From the NCBI RefSeq assembly GCF_018417475.1, contig NZ_CP054856.1, forward strand, positions 310,001 to 374,000: DNA of 64,000 nucleotides, in the 5' to 3' direction. The position numbers were made by a program, and so were the translations under genes. Each line of letters starts with the position of its first letter. The first letter of the stretch is position 1. Positions 34,707 through 44,271 of the stretch are shown here, one piece after another. Origin of the DNA: Novosphingobium decolorationis (GTDB lineage: Bacteria; Pseudomonadota; Alphaproteobacteria; Sphingomonadales; Sphingomonadaceae). A model generated the notes under the pieces. The model was not told the origin of the DNA and made no database searches. It saw only the letters and a list, made by a program, of their open reading frames with translations.

Positions 34707-35339
34707 ATGACTCGCAGCGTCCTTATTGCCGATGATCATCCGCTTTTCCGCCAGGCCCTTGCCCTGGCGGTGGGGCAGGTCGCGCCCGATGCGCAGATCC
34801 TCGAGGCGGGCACCCTGGTGGCCGCCTCGAGTGCTGTTGCAGCTCACCCCGATCTTGCCCTGATCCTGCTGGACCTCAAGATGCCCGGTGCGGTCGGCTT
34901 CTCAGGGATCGCGCTGCTCCATGCCGAGCGGCCCGATGTCCCGATCCTTGTCGTGTCCAGCGCGGAAGGCGCGAGCGCCGCCGAAGAGGCACGCGCCTTC
35001 GGGGCCAAGGGCTTCCTTCACAAGGACGCGGACCTTTCCGAGATCGAAGCCGCGATTGCAGCGGCGCTCTCAGGAGCGGCGCCGGCTCCGCGCAAACAGG
35101 CCGAGCCCAGCGATCTCGACCCGATCCGTGAGCGCGTTGCCGGGCTCACGCCGACCCAGCTCAAGGTACTTCTCGCGGTTCTCGACGGTCAGCTCAACAA
35201 GCAGATCGCGCATAGCCTGGGGGTCAGCGAGGCGACCGTGAAAGCGCACATGACCGCGATCATGCGCAAGCTCGACGTCAGCAACCGCACTCAGGCTGCA
35301 CTGGTCGCGCGCTCACTGGGCCTGCACCTCAGCCATTGA
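34707..35339 (+). CDS. crbR: LuxR-type response regulator, CrbR/ErdR-like
   Basis: A 210-residue regulator: receiver domain (acidic pair DD at 9-10, phosphoacceptor Asp56 in LLDLKMPG, conserved Ser/Lys region VVSSAEG and FLHKD) and a C-terminal LuxR helix-turn-helix (LTPTQLKVLLAVLDGQLNKQIAHSLGVS with ATVKAHMTAIMRKL). Adjacent to acs and to an SLC5-domain kinase, it fits CrbR/ErdR, the activator of acs in Vibrio and Pseudomonas. Its last 27 bases overlap the 3' end of the kinase gene on the opposite strand. The symbol rests on context. Confidence 0.85.
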   Translation: MTRSVLIADDHPLFRQALALAVGQVAPDAQILEAGTLVAASSAVAAHPDLALILLDLKMPGAVGFSGIALLHAERPDVPILVVSSAEGASAAEEARAFGAKGFLHKDADLSEIEAAIAAALSGAAPAPRKQAEPSDLDPIRERVAGLTPTQLKVLLAVLDGQLNKQIAHSLGVSEATVKAHMTAIMRKLDVSNRTQAALVARSLGLHLSH

Positions 35340-38300
35340 GACACTGGCCAGGAAGCCTTCGATAAGGCCGGGTTCCACCGGCTTGGCAAGAACCCGGACG
35401 CCCAGCGCTTCAGCGGCAGCCCGAACCGGCCCTTGCGGCTCGGCCGTCAGGATGGCGGCGGGCAGGGTCGGGCGAATGGCACGCAGCGCCTCGATCAGAG
35501 CAATACCGGTTTCGTCCCCGTCCAGGCGATAGTCGGCAAGGACCGCGTCGATCTCGCCTGCATAGGGCAGGGCCTGGTTTACGCCCGTGACGCCTACGGC
35601 GCGGTGGCCCAGTTCCTCGACCAGGGCGACCGTTGCCTCAACGATCCGGGTATCGTTGTCGACCACCAGCACGGCCAGGCGTGCAACAGGGCCTGTGATC
35701 TCGCGCGGCAAGGATGTTTCGGGCATGGGAGAGGCCACGGTTTCCGCCATCGGGAGAAGCAGGCTGAAGCGGCTTCCGCGCCCCTCGTTGGACGAGACCT
35801 CCATGCGCCCCCCCAGAAGGCGCACGATCCGCTCGACGAGGGCGAGGCCCAGCCCCAGGCCCTCGGCCTCGACCGTACCGAGGCGCGTGAACTCGCCGAA
35901 GATCGTCTCGGCGGCCTCTTGCGGAAAGCCGACCCCGGTATCGACCACGTCGATGCGCAGCCAGTCACCGCGCGTCCGCACGCCCAGCACGACCCCGCCA
36001 CGCTGCGTATAGCGGATGGCGTTGGAGAGGAAGTTCTGCATGACCGAACGCAGAAGGCCGGGGTCGGTCTCGACCTGCCCGAAGAGCGATCCGATCTTGA
36101 GCCGGAGCCCTTTTGTCTCCGCACTGGGCCGGAAGCTTTCGGCAAGATCGGTGAGAAAGGGCTTGAGCGCGACAGGTTCGGGATCGGGAATGACGCCGCC
36201 CGCATCGATGCGCGAGATGTCGAGCAGGGCGCGCAGGAGCTCCTCGGCCGCGACGATGGCGCTGTCGACCCGCCCGACGAGGGGCTCCACGTCGGCGTGT
36301 GCCTTGCGCCCTAGCGCCGCAGTGAACAGACGGGCTGCGTGGAGCGGCTGGAGAAGGTCATGGCTGGCCGCGGCGAGGAACCGCGTCTTGTCCTGTGTCG
36401 CGCGGGCCAGCAGGCGGTTGGCCTCGCGCACTTCGTGGGTGCGTTCCTCGACCCGGTGTTCAAGTTCGGCAAGCGTGCGCTCCAACTCGTCGCGTACGCG
36501 CACTTCCTCGGTCACGTCGGTGAAGGACATGACGTAGCCGCCCCCCGGCATCGGACCGCCCACGGTCTTGACCACGCGTCCATCGTCACGCCGCCGCTCG
36601 AAGCTGTGGCTCTGCCGCGCACGTAGATGGTCGAGGCGCCGAGCGATGGCCGCCTCCACGTCGTCCGAACCGAAGTCTCCGCGCTCGGCGTTGTGGCGGA
36701 TGAGGATCTCGATGGGCATGCCCGCGCGCACCAGCCCGGCCGGGTACTTCAGGATCTCTTCGTAGCGTGAGTTCCAGGCGATGAGATTGAGTTCGGCATC
36801 GACCACACTGATCCCGGCATCGATGTTCTCGAAGGTCGCGGCCAGAAGCTGGCGCGAGAAGCGCAGCGACTGCCCGCCCTCGTCGAGCAATCGGGTGACA
36901 TCGGCAATCGACATCTGTCCACTGGCAAGAGCCGAGGCGACCAGGGTGCGAGCCGAGGCCGCCCCCACCACTTCGCCGATCAGAGCCTGCGCGCGGTGGG
37001 CCGTGCGGCGATCGACAGGTTGGCCGTGTTCACCGGAAGGAAATTCCCGGAGCGCCCGTTCCTCGCCGATGAAACTGGCGACGAACTGCTCCAGCTCGCC
37101 CAGGTTCGTGACCCGGTGCGAGGGGGCAAAGAGGCTGGGCAGGGCCGGTGCAGGCATCTTGCGCGCGGCGATGAGGGCATAGACGGCCAGGTTCAGCCCC
37201 AGGCTCCAGAGCACGCCGTGGACAAAGGCGCTCGTTGCCGCGATGCCGAAGAGATGTTCCGGCGCCAACGGGCCGCGCTCCAGGAACAGGATCCAGCTTG
37301 CGGGGAGGATCGGAGGCAGGGCCAGCGTGTAGGCCCATACGACCAGGCCGACGGCCAGGCTCGCCCGCGCGGCGAGAGGATCGCGGTCGCGGCCGTTGGT
37401 GGCAAGGATCAGGTGCGGCGTGAACTGGGCCATGGCGGCAAAGGCAACAAGGCCCATCGAGGCCAGCGACTGGTCGCGGTTCACGAGGAGGGCGAACGCC
37501 AGCGCGAGCGCCATGATGGCTGCGATGGAGAGCCGTCGTAGCGCCAGCATCCGCCGCCCGATACCCCCGGCCGATTGACGCCGCGTCTCGGCTCCGGGGG
37601 CGGCAAAGACCGCTCGTGCGAGCAGGTCGTTCGACACCATGGTCGCAAGCGCCGTCGTATCCACGATCGCCATCGAGGCGGCCGCTCCCACGCCGCCAAG
37701 GAGTGCCGCGGCGAGAGCCAGTTCGGATCCGACCCAATCGGGCAGCCTCAGCACGTAGAGATCGGGCGATGTTCCTTCCGGAAGCAGGGCGTGACCGGCC
37801 AGAGCGATAGGGACAATCATCAGCGCCATGGCGGCTAGGTAGGCGGCGAGGCCGTAGCGCGCGCGCAGCATGTCGTCCTCCGCGCGCGCCTCGACAAAGC
37901 TCATGTAGAACTGACGTGGCAGCGCCACGATGGCGAAGACCGACACGAGGAGAACGGTCATTACATCGAGGCTGATGTTTCCGGGGGCGAAATTGGCGCG
38001 CATCTGCGCGGCCCCGGTCGCAATGCGCGCGGGCTCTGCACCTGCAAGCAGGCTGAGCGCCAGAACGGCCACCACACCGAGCGCGATGATCTTGAACGCG
38101 GAATCCAGCCCGATTGCAAAGAGCAGGCCCTCGCTGCGGCCCGCCAGTTCGAAGCGCCGCGCGCCAAAGAGGAGCGCGAACAGGGTCAGGAGGATGCTGG
38201 CTGCAACCATGGCCGGGACAGCAATTGCGGACCCCGACACAAGGGAGAGCGCGTTGCCGATGGAGCGAAGCTGCAAGGCGAGGTAGGGAATGCTCCCCAG

Positions 38301-38675
38301 GAGCGCGATAAGCGTGACGAGCCGGGCAACCACGATGTCATGGCCAAAGCGTGCGGCAATGAAGTCCGAGACGGTCGTCGCGCGCTCCTGCAGCACCGCG
38401 CGTCCCAGGCGATGCAGAAAGCCCGGTGCGAGCAGCAGCAGCAGGATCGGTCCGGCATAGATGGGAAGGAAAGCCCAGCCCGATTGCACCGCGGTGCCGG
38501 TCGATCCGTAGAAGGTCCAGCTGGTGCAGTAGACGCCAAGCGCGAGGGTGTAGGCCCCGCGCCGGGCACGGCGCTGGAGGCGTCCACGGCGCGCCATGCG
38601 CTCCACGGTTCCTGCAACGGCAAACAGGATGAGGACCAGCCCCAGAGAGGCGAAGATGGCACTGGACAAGCTCAT
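35313..38675 (-). CDS. crbS: SLC5-domain hybrid sensor histidine kinase, CrbS-like
   Basis: A 1120-residue membrane kinase. Residues 1 to about 500 form a sodium/solute symporter-type (SLC5) transmembrane domain, followed by a linker of STAC type (FVASFIGEERALREF), a PAS domain (ATFENIDAGISVVDAELNLIAWN), a coiled coil, a histidine kinase with H-box AAASHDLLQPLHAARLF, N-box NFLSNAIRYT, G-boxes DTGVGF and GLGLGLALV, and a C-terminal receiver with Asp in VLADYRLDGD. This is the CrbS/MxtR layout that controls acetate use. Whether the SLC5 part transports or senses acetate is not known from sequence. It overlaps the response regulator gene tail to tail. Confidence 0.9.
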   Translation of the reverse strand: MSLSSAIFASLGLVLILFAVAGTVERMARRGRLQRRARRGAYTLALGVYCTSWTFYGSTGTAVQSGWAFLPIYAGPILLLLLAPGFLHRLGRAVLQERATTVSDFIAARFGHDIVVARLVTLIALLGSIPYLALQLRSIGNALSLVSGSAIAVPAMVAASILLTLFALLFGARRFELAGRSEGLLFAIGLDSAFKIIALGVVAVLALSLLAGAEPARIATGAAQMRANFAPGNISLDVMTVLLVSVFAIVALPRQFYMSFVEARAEDDMLRARYGLAAYLAAMALMIVPIALAGHALLPEGTSPDLYVLRLPDWVGSELALAAALLGGVGAAASMAIVDTTALATMVSNDLLARAVFAAPGAETRRQSAGGIGRRMLALRRLSIAAIMALALAFALLVNRDQSLASMGLVAFAAMAQFTPHLILATNGRDRDPLAARASLAVGLVVWAYTLALPPILPASWILFLERGPLAPEHLFGIAATSAFVHGVLWSLGLNLAVYALIAARKMPAPALPSLFAPSHRVTNLGELEQFVASFIGEERALREFPSGEHGQPVDRRTAHRAQALIGEVVGAASARTLVASALASGQMSIADVTRLLDEGGQSLRFSRQLLAATFENIDAGISVVDAELNLIAWNSRYEEILKYPAGLVRAGMPIEILIRHNAERGDFGSDDVEAAIARRLDHLRARQSHSFERRRDDGRVVKTVGGPMPGGGYVMSFTDVTEEVRVRDELERTLAELEHRVEERTHEVREANRLLARATQDKTRFLAAASHDLLQPLHAARLFTAALGRKAHADVEPLVGRVDSAIVAAEELLRALLDISRIDAGGVIPDPEPVALKPFLTDLAESFRPSAETKGLRLKIGSLFGQVETDPGLLRSVMQNFLSNAIRYTQRGGVVLGVRTRGDWLRIDVVDTGVGFPQEAAETIFGEFTRLGTVEAEGLGLGLALVERIVRLLGGRMEVSSNEGRGSRFSLLLPMAETVASPMPETSLPREITGPVARLAVLVVDNDTRIVEATVALVEELGHRAVGVTGVNQALPYAGEIDAVLADYRLDGDETGIALIEALRAIRPTLPAAILTAEPQGPVRAAAEALGVRVLAKPVEPGLIEGFLASVSMAEVQAQ

Positions 38676-38993
38676 TGCGCCGCCCGGAAAGCATATGCCT
38701 GGCCGGGCACCGGGCCCACCTCTGGCGCAATGTGGCTTGAATTGTTCACCTGCGGCACTCCCCCTCTCGGCAGATTTCTAGTGCACGCATGGCGGTGTGT
38801 CATGTGCCCAATTTCGCATCCCTCATGCGGATCCGACACGGTGCAGAGGGGGCAAGCTTGTGAACAAGATGCGGGATCTGTTTGAAAATGCCTGCTTACC
38901 CTTCACATCGCGTAAGTTTCGGTCTTATGCGCGGGGCCGCCCCGTCGCAGCCGAGCCTGCGCAACGAAGCCGGGGCGCCACAAGGGTACGCCA
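38676..38993. other. Intergenic region between the kinase and S9 peptidase genes
   Basis: These 318 bases lie between two divergent genes and hold no gene I can support. An inverted repeat CTTGT-GA-ACAAG occurs at 38857-38868 and a short GC hairpin (CGGGGC / GCCCCG) about 130 bases before the peptidase start. No convincing -35/-10 pair was found for either gene. Confidence 0.6.
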
Positions 38994-41066
38994 ATGCACT
39001 ACATGATCCGTTCCGTCCTCGCCGCCATGCTGGCGATGGGGCCGGCCGTCGCCTTCGCCGCTCCTGCCGAGCCATCCGAACAGACCTTGAAGGCCGAAGA
39101 GGGCGGCCCGATCTCGCCCGAGGATATCGTGGGTCTCAAGGACATGCGGGAAATCGCCATGTCGCCCGATGGCCAGAGCATCCTCTATACCGTGACCGAC
39201 CAGATCGCGACGGCAGGCTCACAGCGCCAGTCCATCTGGCTCGTCCCGACTGATGGCCGCAGGCCTGCCAAGCTGCTCGCCGGAGCCAAGGGGATCAGCA
39301 CGTCGCCGCAGTGGGGCCCGCATGGCCAGCGGATTGCCTTCCTCTCCGACCGTGCCAATCCGCTGGTCGAGGACGAGAACACCGAATTCCGCTTCACCAC
39401 CAAGGTCGAAGGCGCCCGTGCCGGGAAGGGCGAGGCAAAGGGCACGACGCAGGCCTGGATGATGTTCGCGGATGGTGGTGAAGCCGTCCCGCTTACAGCC
39501 ATGCGCACATCTGTCACCAAGCTGGCGTTCGCGCCCGATGGGCGCCGTCTTGCCTTCCTCGCGGCCGATCCCGAAACGCCGGAAGAGCAGGCCGATGCCG
39601 AGGCGGGCCGCGACGAGGTCGTCTACGGAGAGCCGGGCCACTTCACCCGCCTGTGGATCCTTGATCTGGAGACAGGCGATGCGCGCCGGGTCTCGCCCGA
39701 TGGGCTCAACATCTCTGAACTGGCCTGGTCGCCCGATGGTTCCCACATCGCGGTGAGCACGGCGGACAACACCGACATCAACACCTTCTTCTACGGCACC
39801 GGTGTCGCGCTGCTCGATCCGCAAACCGGCAAGCTGGGCGGAACCCTGATTGCCCATTCGCGCGGTCCGATCAGCTGGTCGCCCGACGGAAGCAAACTGC
39901 TCTCCTCGGTGGTGGGCGCAGACAATCCCATCGGCTCGGCTGTCCGGGTGCATGACCTCGCCAGCGGCAAGACGCTTAATCTGGGCGATCAGTATCCCGG
40001 CCTCTTTACCCATTTCACCTGGGCGCCGGACAGCCGCTCGATCCTCGCGACGACCTTTGAGGCGACCCGCTCCAAGGTCGTCCAGATCAAACTGGATGGC
40101 CATGTCAACTCGCTAGCGCAGCTGGACGGGGAAGCGCACGACCTGGCTCTCGACGCCAGCAGCCAGCGCATTGCCGTTGCGTTGAGCAGCCCTCAGCGCC
40201 CCTCGGACATCTGGACACTGACGCCCAGCGGCGAGACCACGGCCATTACCCGGATCAACCCACAGGTGGCCGACTGGACCATTGGCGATGTGCGCGAGGT
40301 CTCCTGGACCAGCACGGTCGATGGCCGCACCATCTACGGTGTTCTTGTCACGCCGCCGGGATACGACGGCAAGGCAGCGCTCCCTACGGTCGTGCAGATC
40401 CATGGCGGTCCGGAATGGGCCTGGTGGTCCGGCTGGCTGGGAAGCTGGCATGAATGGGCGCAGATGCTCGCAACCCATGGATATGCCGTCCTGCTTCCCA
40501 ACATCCGCGGCTCGGACGGGCAGGGCACCGAATTCGCGCGCGCGGTCGGCAGCGACTGGGGCGGCGCGGACTACCAGGACATGATGGACGGCATCGACAC
40601 GCTGGTGGCCGATGGCACGTCCGATCCGGAGCGCCTGGGCATCGGTGGCTGGAGCTATGGTGGCTTCATGTCGGCCTGGAGCGTGACGCAGACGGATCGC
40701 TTCAAGGCGGCCGTGATCGGAGCCGCCCCGGTCGACATGGCGGTTCTCGCCCGCACGACCGACATCCCCGATTTCTCGGCGGCCTACTTCGGAGAGGCGC
40801 AGGAGCATCTGGCCGATCTTGACGCGGTGTCCTCGGTGCGTCTGCTGGACAAGGTTGAAACCCCGGTCCTGCTGCTGCACGGCAAGGCGGACACCCGCGT
40901 GCCGCCGGACATGTCGCTGCAGTACTACACCGGCCTCACGCGGCTGAACAAGCCGGTGGAGCTCGTCTACTATCCGGGCGAGGGGCATTCCATCCAGCAG
41001 CGCGCGCACCAGATCGACGTGCAGGAGCGCACGCTCGATTTCTTCGAAACGCACCTGAAACCCTGA
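38994..41066 (+). CDS. Secreted S9-family prolyl oligopeptidase-like peptidase
   Basis: A 690-residue serine peptidase with a signal peptide (cleavage after AFA, about residue 23), an N-terminal beta-propeller of repeated SPDG/APDG blades (residues 50-420), and a C-terminal alpha/beta hydrolase with the nucleophile in GGWSYGGFMS, the Asp in HGKADTRVPPDM and the His in PGEGHSI. This is the acylaminoacyl-peptidase / dipeptidyl-peptidase type. It probably trims peptides in the periplasm. ATG 38994 is supported by AAGGG seven bases upstream. It ends at a strong terminator shared with the next, convergent gene. Confidence 0.9.
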   Translation: MHYMIRSVLAAMLAMGPAVAFAAPAEPSEQTLKAEEGGPISPEDIVGLKDMREIAMSPDGQSILYTVTDQIATAGSQRQSIWLVPTDGRRPAKLLAGAKGISTSPQWGPHGQRIAFLSDRANPLVEDENTEFRFTTKVEGARAGKGEAKGTTQAWMMFADGGEAVPLTAMRTSVTKLAFAPDGRRLAFLAADPETPEEQADAEAGRDEVVYGEPGHFTRLWILDLETGDARRVSPDGLNISELAWSPDGSHIAVSTADNTDINTFFYGTGVALLDPQTGKLGGTLIAHSRGPISWSPDGSKLLSSVVGADNPIGSAVRVHDLASGKTLNLGDQYPGLFTHFTWAPDSRSILATTFEATRSKVVQIKLDGHVNSLAQLDGEAHDLALDASSQRIAVALSSPQRPSDIWTLTPSGETTAITRINPQVADWTIGDVREVSWTSTVDGRTIYGVLVTPPGYDGKAALPTVVQIHGGPEWAWWSGWLGSWHEWAQMLATHGYAVLLPNIRGSDGQGTEFARAVGSDWGGADYQDMMDGIDTLVADGTSDPERLGIGGWSYGGFMSAWSVTQTDRFKAAVIGAAPVDMAVLARTTDIPDFSAAYFGEAQEHLADLDAVSSVRLLDKVETPVLLLHGKADTRVPPDMSLQYYTGLTRLNKPVELVYYPGEGHSIQQRAHQIDVQERTLDFFETHLKP

Positions 41067-41084
41067 GCGGGATAATTATGTGAG

Positions 41085-41115
41085 CCGGGCTGGCAGGTCG
41101 TTCCTGCCGGCCCGG
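41085..41115. terminator. Bidirectional terminator between convergent genes
   Basis: Two 13-base arms (41085-41097 and 41103-41115; CCGGGC...GGCAGG with CCTGCC...CCCGG) pair with one wobble position around TCGTT. Downstream TCGGATTCTTC is moderately T-rich. Confidence 0.7.
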
Positions 41116-41130
41116 TCGGATTCTTCGGGT

Positions 41131-42135
41131 TCAGCCCCCGCGCACGACGCAGCGAAAGCCGATGTGCGTGGTTGAACTGTCGATCGCCTCGGGATGGCGC
41201 GCGGCCGGGCGATAGCGCTGGCAGTAGTTTGCAGCACACAAGTGCGAGCCGCCTTTTAACACCTTGCGTCCGATTTTGATCTTGGGTTGCGCCGGGTCGA
41301 AGCTCTCCTTGAGCTTGCCGCCGCGCGGATTGGCGATGGTGCAACAGCTTCCCTTGCTTTTCTTCGCGAGGGACCCCGCGCCCGGGTTCTGCGACCACCA
41401 GTCGCAGGTCCACTCCCAGGTGTTGGCAATCATGTCGTAGAGCCCATACCCGTTGGGCGGAAAGCTGCGCACAGGCGAGGTCCTCTCCCAACCATCGGCC
41501 ATGGTGTTGGCGAAGGGAAACAGGCCCTGCCAGTAATTGGCCATCATCGCGCCATCTGGTGCCAGCTCATCGCCCCAGGCATAGGCCGCATCGTCCAGCC
41601 CGCCGCGTGCGGCGTATTCGAATTCGGCTTCGGTCGGCAATTCCTTGCCCGCCCACTTTGCGTAAGCCTGCGCATCGCCATAAGCGACCTGGACAACCGG
41701 ATGATCCCAAAGCCCGAGTTCCTCGATGTCGGCCCCGGGACCGAGCGGATGGCGCCAGTCCGCCCCGAACTCGAAATGCCACCAGTTGCCGGGATTGCCC
41801 ATGTCGACAGGTCCGCTGGTCTTGCGAAAGACCAGGGATCCAGGCTTATCCATGCCCGGAAGCATGTCTGGATAGTCCTTGGGGTCAGGCGCGATCTCGG
41901 CAAACGTCACGTGGCCGGTCGCCTCCACGAAGCGAGCGAACTCACGGTTCGTGACCGGAACTTCGTCTATCCAGAAGCTGTCCACCCGGACCTGCCGCCG
42001 TGGTGCTTCCTCCGGGTAGAAGTCCTCGGAGCCCATCGTGAAAGTGCCCCCTTCGATGCGCACCATTCCTGAGGTCAGGTCTGTGGAAGACGCGGCGGTC
42101 GCCTCGGGCGTTGCACAGCTGCTTTCTACGGTCAT
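41131..42135 (-). CDS. Formylglycine-generating enzyme (sulfatase activator)
   Basis: A 334-residue copper oxidase that converts a Cys of type I sulfatases to formylglycine. The FGE fold is complete from MVRIEGGTFTMGSEDFYPEEAP through WAGKELPTEAEFEYAARGG and NTWEWTCDWW. The two catalytic copper-binding cysteines are present (Cys300 and Cys305 in SHLCAANYCQRYRPAAR), followed by the SSTTHIGFRC end, so this is a true FGE rather than a generic SUMF-domain protein. There is no signal peptide, so it acts in the cytoplasm. It lies downstream of the sulfate importer genes, but no sulfatase gene is in the window. Confidence 0.9.
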   Translation of the reverse strand: MTVESSCATPEATAASSTDLTSGMVRIEGGTFTMGSEDFYPEEAPRRQVRVDSFWIDEVPVTNREFARFVEATGHVTFAEIAPDPKDYPDMLPGMDKPGSLVFRKTSGPVDMGNPGNWWHFEFGADWRHPLGPGADIEELGLWDHPVVQVAYGDAQAYAKWAGKELPTEAEFEYAARGGLDDAAYAWGDELAPDGAMMANYWQGLFPFANTMADGWERTSPVRSFPPNGYGLYDMIANTWEWTCDWWSQNPGAGSLAKKSKGSCCTIANPRGGKLKESFDPAQPKIKIGRKVLKGGSHLCAANYCQRYRPAARHPEAIDSSTTHIGFRCVVRGG

Positions 42136-42286
42136 ATCCCAAGTTTGCGCGATAGGCTCGCTCCGTGCAAGCCTTGGCTACGTAGGGTGCCAAAGCTCAT
42201 GGACATTCCGGCCGAGCGAGGACGGCCACCGCCTGGCAACTTTGACACGCGGAGAATGGCGGCAGGCCTGACACCCTTGGACGGAC

Positions 42287-42469
42287 CTAGCGTACGGGCA
42301 CCAGGCGCCGCTTTTCGGTCACGTCGATCTGGACAACACGGCCTTCGTGAACGGTCAGCGAGACGCTGCCGAACTTAAGTCCGCTCAGCGCCTCGCGCAC
42401 GCTCGCCAGGCTGGTTTCAAGCGCGTGGTCACCCGTCGCGGCGGCATTGGTAAGCGACGAAGCCGTCAT
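42287..42469 (-). CDS. YezD-family small protein (DUF2292)
   Basis: A 60-residue protein with the DUF2292 core: [30 protein letters not shown], a single compact beta-rich unit. Members are repeatedly found in sulfate or cysteine gene clusters, but no function is known. Its ATG overlaps the stop of the ATPase gene (ATGA), so translation is coupled and it belongs to the sulfate transporter operon. The stop at 42287 leaves 151 bases before FGE, in which nothing definite was seen. Confidence 0.8.
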   Translation of the reverse strand: MTASSLTNAAATGDHALETSLASVREALSGLKFGSVSLTVHEGRVVQIDVTEKRRLVPVR

Positions 42470-43443
42470 GACGCGACCTCGTCCAGTCCCTGGATGATGT
42501 GAAAGCGGCGCGGGCGGATATGGACCGTGTCGCCCGCGGCAGGCGGAGAACGGCGCCCATCGGCATCGAACTCGATGAGCCCGGCAAGCTCCTCGCTGTA
42601 TGCCTCAATCCGCCAGAATCCGCCCTTGCGGAAGACATTGGCGACCTGCACTGGATGTCCCACGTCGCCCGATGTCTCGATCTCGATGTCGTGCGGACGC
42701 ACGAGGTGGCCACCCGGCAGGCGCGTGCTTTCGCCCACGAAGCGGGCGACGAAGGGGCTGGCGGGCGCCATGTAGATCTCCTCAGGTGAGCCGACCTGCT
42801 CGATCCGGCCACCCTCCATCACCACCACACGATCCGCCAGTTCGAGCGCCTCTTCCTGGTCATGGGTCACGAAGATCGTGGTCAGACCCATCTGCTTGTG
42901 AAGGTCTCCCAGCCATCGGCGCAGATGCTTGCGCACCTGCGCGTCGAGAGCGCCGAAGGGTTCATCAAGGAGAAGCAGTTGCGGTTCCGTGGCAAGGGCG
43001 CGGGCGAGCGCTACGCGCTGCCGCTGGCCGCCCGAAAGCTGTGCGGGATAGCGTGCGCCAAGGCCGCCCAGCTGGACCAGGTCGAGAAGCTCTTCGGCGC
43101 GGGCCCGGATCGCCTCACGGGAGGGGCGTTCGCGGCGGCCGCGTACCGACAGACCAAAGCCCACGTTGTCGGCCACGGTCATGTGCTTGAAGAGCGCGTA
43201 GTGCTGGAAGACGAAGCCCACCTTGCGCTGCGCGACCTTGAGGTCGGTCACATCCTCGCCGTTGAAGCACACGGTGCCCCGCTCGGGAAAGGCGAGCCCG
43301 GCAATGATGCGCAGGAGCGTCGTCTTGCCCGAACCGCTGGGGCCCAGGAGGGCAAGGAACTCGCCATCGCGCACCGACAGGTCGATATCCTGGAGCACGG
43401 TCTGCGCGCCGTAGCTTTGGGCTATTCCGGAAAGTTCGATCAT
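42466..43443 (-). CDS. cysA: Sulfate/thiosulfate ABC importer, ATPase
   Basis: A 325-residue nucleotide-binding subunit: Walker [16 protein letters not shown]-loop [12 protein letters not shown], signature [15 protein letters not shown], Walker [13 protein letters not shown] and H-loop [16 protein letters not shown]-terminal TOBE-like section contains [15 protein letters not shown]. The [17 protein letters not shown] stretch is typical of CysA. It directly abuts cysW and overlaps the YezD-family gene. Confidence 0.93.
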   Translation of the reverse strand: MIELSGIAQSYGAQTVLQDIDLSVRDGEFLALLGPSGSGKTTLLRIIAGLAFPERGTVCFNGEDVTDLKVAQRKVGFVFQHYALFKHMTVADNVGFGLSVRGRRERPSREAIRARAEELLDLVQLGGLGARYPAQLSGGQRQRVALARALATEPQLLLLDEPFGALDAQVRKHLRRWLGDLHKQMGLTTIFVTHDQEEALELADRVVVMEGGRIEQVGSPEEIYMAPASPFVARFVGESTRLPGGHLVRPHDIEIETSGDVGHPVQVANVFRKGGFWRIEAYSEELAGLIEFDADGRRSPPAAGDTVHIRPRRFHIIQGLDEVAS

Positions 43444-44271
43444 CTAGGCATTCCTCCGTTGATGATGCTGGAACCGCGCCTCGACCAGGGTCTTGAGAAC
43501 CAGGGTGACAAGGGCGAGGCCGGCCAGCAGCGAGGCCACCGCAAAGGCGGCCACGAAGTTGTATTCGTTGTAGAGAATCTCGACGTGGAGCGGCATCGTG
43601 TTGGTCAGTCCGCGCAGGTGCCCCGACACCACCGATACCGCACCGAACTCGCCCATCGCCCGCGCGTTGCACAAGAGCACGCCGTAGAGCAGGCCCCAGC
43701 GCACGTTGGGCAGCGTGACGCGCAGGAACGTCTGCAGGCCCGAGGCTCCCAGCGAGAGCGCGGCTTCCTCGTCGTCGCGGCCCTGTTCCAGCATGAGCGG
43801 GATGAGCTCGCGGGCGACGAAGGGGAAGGTCACGAAGATGGTCGCAAGGACAATCCCCGGCACCGCGAAGACGATCTGGATGTCGTGGCTGTCGAGCCAG
43901 GGTCCGAGCCACCCCTGTGCCCCGAAAAGAAGCACGTAGACCAGGCCTGCCACCACCGGCGAGACCGAAAAGGGCAGGTCGATGAAAGTGATGAGAAGGC
44001 TGCGTCCGGGAAAGTCGAACTTGGCGATGGCCCAGGCCGCAACGAGCCCGAAGATCACGTTCACCGGCACGCTGATTGCCGCCACCAGCAAGGTCAGACG
44101 GATCGCGCTGCGCGCATCGGGATCGACGAGTGCGGCCGCGTAGGCGGCGAGACCATGCTTCAACGCCTCGACGAAGACCACCACGAGTGGAAGCAGCAGG
44201 AACAGGGCGAGAAAGGCCAGCGCGGCAAGGATCAGTACCGCCGGGCCTGCAGAACGGAGACGGGACGTCAT
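43444..44271 (-). CDS. cysW: Sulfate ABC importer permease CysW
   Basis: A 275-residue permease with about six helices. The EAA loop that contacts the ATPase is clear ([23 protein letters not shown], then [21 protein letters not shown] in outline). The order and the [14 protein letters not shown] motif are those of CysW. It overlaps the upstream permease gene by four bases (ATGA) and adjoins cysA with no gap. It forms a heterodimer with the next protein. Confidence 0.92.
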   Translation of the reverse strand: MTSRLRSAGPAVLILAALAFLALFLLLPLVVVFVEALKHGLAAYAAALVDPDARSAIRLTLLVAAISVPVNVIFGLVAAWAIAKFDFPGRSLLITFIDLPFSVSPVVAGLVYVLLFGAQGWLGPWLDSHDIQIVFAVPGIVLATIFVTFPFVARELIPLMLEQGRDDEEAALSLGASGLQTFLRVTLPNVRWGLLYGVLLCNARAMGEFGAVSVVSGHLRGLTNTMPLHVEILYNEYNFVAAFAVASLLAGLALVTLVLKTLVEARFQHHQRRNA

